Assembly: GCA_003427395.1 (NCBI GenBank)
Contig: BFEA01000322.1
Location: 561,677 to 610,500 of the forward strand
From: Chara braunii
Lineage: Eukaryota > Streptophyta > Charophyceae > Charales > Characeae
Length of the DNA: 48,824 bases
Reading direction: 5' to 3'
The notes beneath the pieces were generated by a model. It was not told the origin of the DNA, made no database searches, and was given only the letters and a program-made list of their open reading frames with translations. Of this stretch, positions 43,486 through 48,824 are shown piece by piece (positions within the stretch are counted from its first letter, which is position 1; the number at the start of each line of letters is the position of its first letter). Made by a program: the position numbers and the translations under genes.

Positions 43486-46114
43486 TACTGCACGTGTGAA
43501 CTATCCTGGAGTCAAGCGTCACTTAGATGTACGCTGGCGAGAACACATCTACGCAGCGAAGAATCGTTCTCCAAACCACTTATACTGTTGGCTCGGTTGT
43601 TTCGGTGTTGACAATTACGTTTTTATTCCTATTGACACTTTTGTTAATGACGAGTTGACTAAGTTGGAAGGGGTGTACATCCGTCAATGGTCGCCGTTTC
43701 TAAATATGTCCGGAGTCCGTAAGTGTCATCGTCCCTCATCTAGTGGTAAGTTACTCGGAAAGAATGAACGAGCCCGGACAGGCAAACCTAGTATTGATTG
43801 CTAACGACCGGTAGCCCCCATTCGTTTCCGCACTATTGGTTATAAGGATTGGCTCTTGGACCTATTCGGAATCTTGAAAGAACATGAGACTGCCAGGTGT
43901 CGTAAGTTTGAGATTTTTACTACGGGTGGTAACACGTGGTAGTCTCCTTGGAAAAACATTGCTAGGAAATTTGGCGCGACAAAAGTCTCGTAGGGGCATG
44001 AGTCCGGCTTACTGAGAGATTGTAAAGGGTGGTTCGAAGATGGGGGACATGTTACTATTGAGTACGTGGTGTCTTGGAATCTCAAATGTGGATTCTTAAA
44101 ATATCTGTTGATATCGATCCTCAAGAACCGACATACTCTTGACAGGTTGTGGAAATGGGACATGCATTTTATTTTGCGTTTGTATAATGCAATCAAAGAC
44201 TTCTCGAGGAAGTCCACGAGAAAGTTCCTTTGCAGGATAGTATCTCGCATGTTTTTGGAACGATTTGATCTTAGCTTGAGCGCGGATTTACTGATTAAGG
44301 TTAGGTTTGATGATCGTATAAGTGTTTGTGAACTACGTAAGGTTACTAATGATGTTTTGATGACTTGTGATCTACCATCATGATTCCTAAGGAGAGCACG
44401 TAAGAAGACTCGCATCGTCTGGTTGAAAAATCGGACGGTTGGCGAGCTATTGCACAACCACCGGGAGTTCGCTTCCCGCAGTGTGCTAACCTGTTGTTGT
44501 ACAGGATTACCCTATCCACGCATGGATGGGCACATGCACTTTGGGCTGACGCAGGGTCAAGTTAATCACCAGCTGTTAGCTAATGCAAACAACATTCCAC
44601 GCGCACAGAGGTCGGATTGTCTGTTGCCTTTGCAAACCGAAGTTGAGCATTTTGTAAATTGGAGAAATTTTCGAGGTAGTCGGCCACGTGTGTCGATGGA
44701 TGCACTGTCATCCTGCATGATTGCTACCAATGACACTGGTAAGTCTTTCTTGTACGCTCATGATGTCATGCAATTGAAGCAACGCTTTGATGGTCTTGTA
44801 CTCACCCCACTTGATCGTAACCCTGGGGAAACGATCGTAATGTGCCCGAGGATTTATTACAAAGCAATGATGGATACCTTTGTCCGCAGCACTGGTTATA
44901 TTGTTGTTTCGGTTCTTGAGTCTGTTATCCTTCGTGAGGTCCAGGAGGATATGTACGTGGCTGGCTTACGTAACTTTGTTCATTGGGATAAGTCAGGGTC
45001 CTTGGGTGCTGCGTACGTCATCCCTAAACATAAGGACGTGTCCATGTATCGTCCGATTTACCCCATGTACAGTGAGCCTATGGTTAGGACTAGCAGGGTT
45101 ACGGCCAAAGGACTGAATTTTCTCCTATCTAGTCTACCTGCGCACTATCACTATAACCTGCCGGCCGTCTCTCAGTTGGCGACGAGGTTGGATGGAATAA
45201 GCTCTAAGATTAAACAACTGGGCTGTTTGACTAATCTTACTGCACACTGCTATGATATCAAAGTTATGTTTAGCAGACTACCACATAGTGATATTTTGAG
45301 GGTGGTAGATTGGGTACTTGACTACCATTTGAAGAAGGGACGTTCCTTCATACGCGTGAACACGAGAGGTAAGGGTGCCTCTTTTGGTTTGACTACCGGA
45401 GTCGACCAGTGGCGTAAGATTGCTTTCAAAGACTTGCGGAAGTTTGTGGGTATTGACCTACAACATACGTATACCTTTGCTACTACTGTTCTGCTTAGAC
45501 AGGAGGTTGGTATACCCATGGGGAAGAGCACCAACCCTCCCCTGGCGTGTATCTTGTGCGCCTATGCAGAGTGCATGTTCCTGCGCAGTCTGGGACGACA
45601 CGCTCGCTTTGTGTTTGGTTTGCGACTTGTTGATGATGTGTTGTTGGTTGTTGCCTCTTTCTCGGGTAAGAAATTAGAGTGGGTGCTCCAGTTGTTTTCA
45701 GAGTGCTACCCACGTAATTTGACACTAAAACGCACGGACAACGGCAACGGTGTGTTGGACTTCCTTGGGTGTGAGGTACGTTGTACCATGAATTACCCGC
45801 ATCAGGGGTGTGTTCAACTGTCCCGGAACGAGTCGAGCTTATGGACCGGTGGGGAACTCGAATTCCAAAATGGACAGTCCTTTTACTCCTGGGGGAGTAA
45901 GCAATAAAAAAGTGTTGCGATCTGCAGTTATTTGCACAAAATCAATCAGAATACTTCGATTCAGAGTGAAATCCCTGGGCGAGTGCTGTCTTTGAGTAGA
46001 GAACTGAGATTGAAAAACGTTTCGAGCAATTTTTTCGAACGGGTGCTTCGCAGGTTTGCTTTTCGCAAAGATGAGGTGTGGAATCGGACTGTTGAACTAT
46101 TTACCGGCTGGTAA
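43461..46114 (+). pseudogene. PLE ORF: GIY-YIG-like endonuclease plus reverse transcriptase
   Basis: One frame of about 884 codons with five stops (43802 TAA, 43940 TAG, 43991 TAG, 44381 TGA, 45905 TAA) and no frameshift seen. Nuclease: YPG (for YIG), RWREH with the catalytic Arg, and LEGVYIRQW with the Glu (43500-43700); the initial GIY strand is not visible. RT motifs: LTPLDRNPGETIVMCPRIYY, AAYVIPKHKDVSMYRPI, YDIKVMFSRL (motif A Asp), GIPMGKSTNPPLACIL (motif B), RLVDDVLLV (catalytic DD, Leu where Tyr is usual), LDFLGCEV. The thumb-like KSVAICSYLHKINQNT to FFERVLRRF follows the 45905 stop. The nuclease would nick the target and the RT copy the RNA there. Confidence 0.85.
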
Positions 46115-46573
46115 TCAACGTTTTGACATGGTGAGTGATCATAGCATGGATTGGTAATCGGACAGGGTTATGTGTCTAAGTATGACAGGGTCGTATTGAT
46201 AGTTGGCAGTACTGATTTTTTTCGGGGTCATTCGATTTGGGACCGGTTATGTTGTTCCTGACTTCGCATTTGTACGTACAGTACTGCCGGCTGGGAACTC
46301 CATTTTGTCAGTATAGCACCATGGGATAGGTGGTATATGGTGCGGATGTTGTTTTTTCGGGGTTATTATTTTTTGTCTGGTGCTTTGTTTTCATTTTGTA
46401 TGTACCCGTGACTGGGTCTGTAGGGCCTAGTAATGGGTAACAATGTTTTGATGTCTTACCACCGTACCGATTTTGCTATATATAGTGTGAATGCGTAGTA
46501 CTCGTCCTCTTACAGGACGCTCACTGCCGTATTACGGTGGTGACCGTCGGGTTCGTGAAAAGACTGGAGGTTC
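46115..46573 (+). other. PLE 3' untranslated region
   Basis: About 460 bases between the end of the coding frame and the 3' terminal repeats, with no reading frame. No hammerhead-ribozyme core (CUGAUGA plus GAAA) was noticed, although such ribozymes occur in some PLE terminal repeats. Confidence 0.6.
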
Positions 46574-46712
46574 TTAGGCGTGCGGAATGATTTTGTGTCG
46601 TAAGTTTCGAGGTTGTTTTTTTCACACTTTGTCTTGTCTTCATGTTCTTTGAGCTTACTCAACGTATGTGCTTTGACTTGAGTTTCTCTACTTGAGATAT
46701 TCACCGACACCA
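46574..46712 (+). repeat. PLE pseudo-LTR, first 3' copy
   Basis: Starts TTCTTAGGCGTGCGGAATGA and ends CACCGACACC. It matches 46816-46957 nearly end to end. A 103-base spacer separates the two. Confidence 0.8.
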
Positions 46713-46815
46713 GCCTGGAGCTGGACGGCGGATGATGCAAAGGACGCCCAACTTCAATTGACTGAGTATTTGGCGTGCATGCGTATCTGCTTAGTTAGTT
46801 GTTGTTGTTGTTTTA

Positions 46816-46959
46816 ATTCTTGGGCGTGCGGAACGATTTTGTGCCCTAATTTTCGAGGTTGTTTTTTTCACACTTTGTCTCGTCTTCATGTGCTTTGGGC
46901 TTACTTAATGTATGTGCTTTGACTTGACTTTCTCTACTTGAGATATTCACCGACACCTG
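46816..46959 (+). repeat. PLE pseudo-LTR, second 3' copy
   Basis: Starts TTCTTGGGCGTGCGGAACGA and ends GACACCTG, directly before the right TTTAGTT. It is closer to the 5' copy in its shared part. Confidence 0.8.
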
Positions 46960-46966
46960 TTTAGTT

Positions 46967-47500
46967 AATTCTTCTGCATAACAAATATGTTTTTCATATT
47001 TTTTGATTTTTTGATTTATTTTATTATTATTATTATTATTTTTGGGTCCGCGTTCGGCCGAATGGCCGAACGCGTCGAGAGGGGGTGCCGAACGTTCAGG
47101 CGTTCAGGTTCGGGCGTTCAGTCCGTCCCGAACGCCGGCAACCCTGTTAAAAACAATATTTCAAGTTAACTGCTTTTAATTCAGAAAAATACTTTTAATG
47201 ACTTTAATGGGAGCTTCCTCCGACGATTTCTCTAACGGACGGTCTCAAAACTTTCTAACCAGTGGGCCACCCAACTTTGATGATTTGATCCTGATATCAA
47301 TCAATCGGTAAAATTTTGGCGGTTCGAAAGTTAGAATTAAAATAAACTACAAAAAAAACTTAAAACATTTTGACGGCTAGGTCTTCAACTTGCTAGGGTT
47401 TCCGTATTGCACGCACACGCATGCAACCTGTCCACCCTTTTTAAGTGACAAAGCTTGACACACCCATACTAGGGCATGCAATCCTTCTTCTTATCGGATA
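46967..47500. repeat. Repeat family resumes after PLE, with palindromic core
   Basis: The first about 30 bases continue the repeat interrupted at 43385 (compare 48788-48824). Then follow an ATT microsatellite and a GC-rich core at 47041-47150, in opposite orientation to the 42790 core, with an 11-bp palindrome (CGCGTTCGGCC 47049-47059, GGCCGAACGCG 47064-47074). The rest, to 47500, is anonymous. Confidence 0.6.
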
Positions 47501-47509
47501 ACATTTTTT

Positions 47510-47569
47510 TTATTTAGTATTTTTCGTCGGGAAAGACCCCAGGGCAGGGTTTCGAGCAGCCCCAACGCC

Positions 47570-47600
<31 letters not shown>

Positions 47601-48824
47601 CGAAAAAAAGTTCAAAAAACAAAATTCCAGAAACAAAATATGTTGTGTAGAATTGTAACACAAACAACTTTTAGCTGAGGGTCACATCAGAATTCTCCAC
47701 CAAATCGTAGATAAAAAATAAAATAACAAAATCACACTAAAGGAACCCCACCTTTAGCCCCTTTAAAGTTTAAAGTTTAAAAACAATTTATACCCCTCTT
47801 TCCCCGCCTTGACAGCCAATTCTCAAAAAATGAAACGAGCCTGGATTTGAGGTCCTCTCGAAAAGTGCAGAAAGACAAAAAAACAATAGTAATAATAATA
47901 TTTTATTTTAATAATCAGGGTCACCAGCTCGTACGTACGGAGGTCCCCGGGCAGACCTCCGTACGTACGGGCGTTCGGGGTCCCGTACAAGGTCTGAACC
48001 GGACAGCGTTCGGTCCCCGCAAAAACTTATTTCGGGGTCTAAAAATAATTATATTTTTCTGAAATTTGTTTTGTGAGTTTTGTGCAACGTGAGGTACATG
48101 CCTGTAAATTTTCAGGTCATTTGGCTACGCCAAATAAGAATTAAAAATCGCCATAGCTGGCAGTGTCAAAACGTGCTCGCCCACGTATTTTTTCACTTTT
48201 TAATTTTTGTTTTCAATTTAGTTCGGGGTCTAAACAATTTTATTATTTTTTGAAACATTTTTATTGGGTTTTGTATTATGTGAAGTACACATCTGTGAAG
48301 TTTCAGGGCATTTAGCTATGCCAAAAAAAACAAAAAATCGCCAAAGATGGTGGTGTCGAAAACATGCTCGCACACTCACTTAATTTAATTATATTTTTAT
48401 TTTTATTTATTTTTATTATTAGCTAGGCTACCAGCTGGGCCGCCCGGGTCCCGGGTGGCCAGCCCGTGCAAGGACCCGAGAAGGTCCCAGCAAAAAAAAA
48501 AAAAAAAAAAAAACTCGAAAAAATCCAAAAAAAAACTATGTTATGCAGAAAAATAAACTGAACAACTTTTGCCTCACGGTTATATCAAAATTATTTACCA
48601 AATTTAAAATAAAAAATAAAATAATAAAATATTTATTTTTATTTTATTATAACCTTTTTTTTTTGGCCCGGCCGGGCAAGTGACGCTGGGCTACCCTGAT
48701 AGCCTAGATCATTAGTATTTTTTTCCGTATTTTATTTGTATTTCAAATTTGTTAAGGAATTAGGATGTAATGCTCAGGCAAATCTTATTTAATTTATTTT
48801 TTTTCCATAACATATCTTTTTTCA
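47510..48824 (+). repeat. AT-rich repeat family, right part with palindromic cores
   Basis: Poly(A)-bearing segments at 47535-47740 and 48470-48640 match each other. GC-rich cores lie at 47920-48010 and 48431-48485. Two tail units of about 190 bp end in the ATCGCCA...GCTGGCAGTG-type and CGTGCTCGCCCAC words (48147-48184 and 48338-48378). The final part, 48712-48824, is the undisturbed version of the PLE insertion site. The family runs off the right edge of the window. Confidence 0.65.
47930..47969. repeat. Perfect 16-bp-arm palindrome in GC core
   Basis: CGTACGTACGGAGGTC (47930-47945) and GACCTCCGTACGTACG (47954-47969) flank the eight-base centre CCCGGGCA. It is the cleanest of the family's palindromic cores. 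Confidence 0.85.

Larger units (their letters stand above)
43386..46966 (+). mobile_element. Penelope-like retroelement with N-terminal nuclease
   Basis: A 3.6-kb insertion flanked by TTTAGTT (43386-43392 and 46960-46966). It has one long frame encoding a GIY-YIG-like nuclease followed by a PLE-type reverse transcriptase, and terminal direct repeats (one at the 5' end, two at the 3' end). The surrounding repeat resumes after 46960 and is uninterrupted at 48712-48824, which gives an empty site. The N-terminal position of the nuclease is the permuted arrangement described for Naiad/Chlamys-type PLEs; classic PLEs have it at the C-terminus. Confidence 0.85.

Noticed and set aside
45908-46960. 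Hammerhead ribozyme in the PLE terminal repeats
   Set aside because: Known from some PLEs, so I looked for the CUGAUGA and GAAA cores in helical context, but found no arrangement with three stems. A covariance search could still find a variant.

Overview
The window is a gene-poor, repeat-packed stretch of a eukaryotic nuclear genome, almost certainly from the green lineage. I see no intact host gene, rRNA, tRNA or CRISPR. Reasons for the lineage: a plant-type L1 LINE whose ORF1 has the DUF4283-like core and zinc-knuckle layout, a very large Ty3/gypsy-type element primed by tRNA-Asp (primer site differs from the plant consensus at one base in 18, by recall), and a Penelope-like element (PLE) with the nuclease domain in front of the reverse transcriptase. 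A charophyte alga such as Chara would fit; that is inference only.

Layout. (1) About 682-2848 and 29417-35868 are two halves of one decayed L1-type LINE (ORF1, endonuclease, RT, zf-RVT-like region, 37-A tail). (2) Between them sits a 26.6-kb LTR retrotransposon, 2849-29416, flanked by the short duplication ACCGT. Its LTRs are about 7.4 kb each. Internally it has a tRNA-Asp primer site, gag, protease, RT-RNase H, integrase, a third ORF placed after pol that looks like a second Gag (two capsid-like repeats, coiled coil, CCHC knuckle), and 2.3 kb of noncoding, hairpin-rich sequence. A strong splice donor lies near the end of the LTR, and splice acceptors lie just before gag and before the third ORF. 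All coding parts are broken by stops and shifts. (3) 35869-42640 is a mosaic of low-complexity sequence, diverged repeats and unrecognised coding-like remnants. (4) 42640-48824 is an AT-rich repeat family with GC-rich palindromic cores; a PLE (about 43386-46966) is inserted in one copy, and the matching uninterrupted copy is present at the right edge of the window.

The most striking signal is inside the LTR. Eleven short stem-loops (6523-7428, repeated in the 3' LTR) keep the same apical-loop sequence while their stems change in a base-paired, covarying way. A second family of four larger hairpins follows (7701-8078). If transcription starts at the conserved TATAAAT near 4028, both arrays lie in a very long 5' leader. 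I know of no described element with such an array, but I cannot search.

Two 38-bp sequencing-adapter junctions (22271-22308, 39885-39922), a small duplication beside the first, and two N gaps are assembly artefacts and should not be read as biology.
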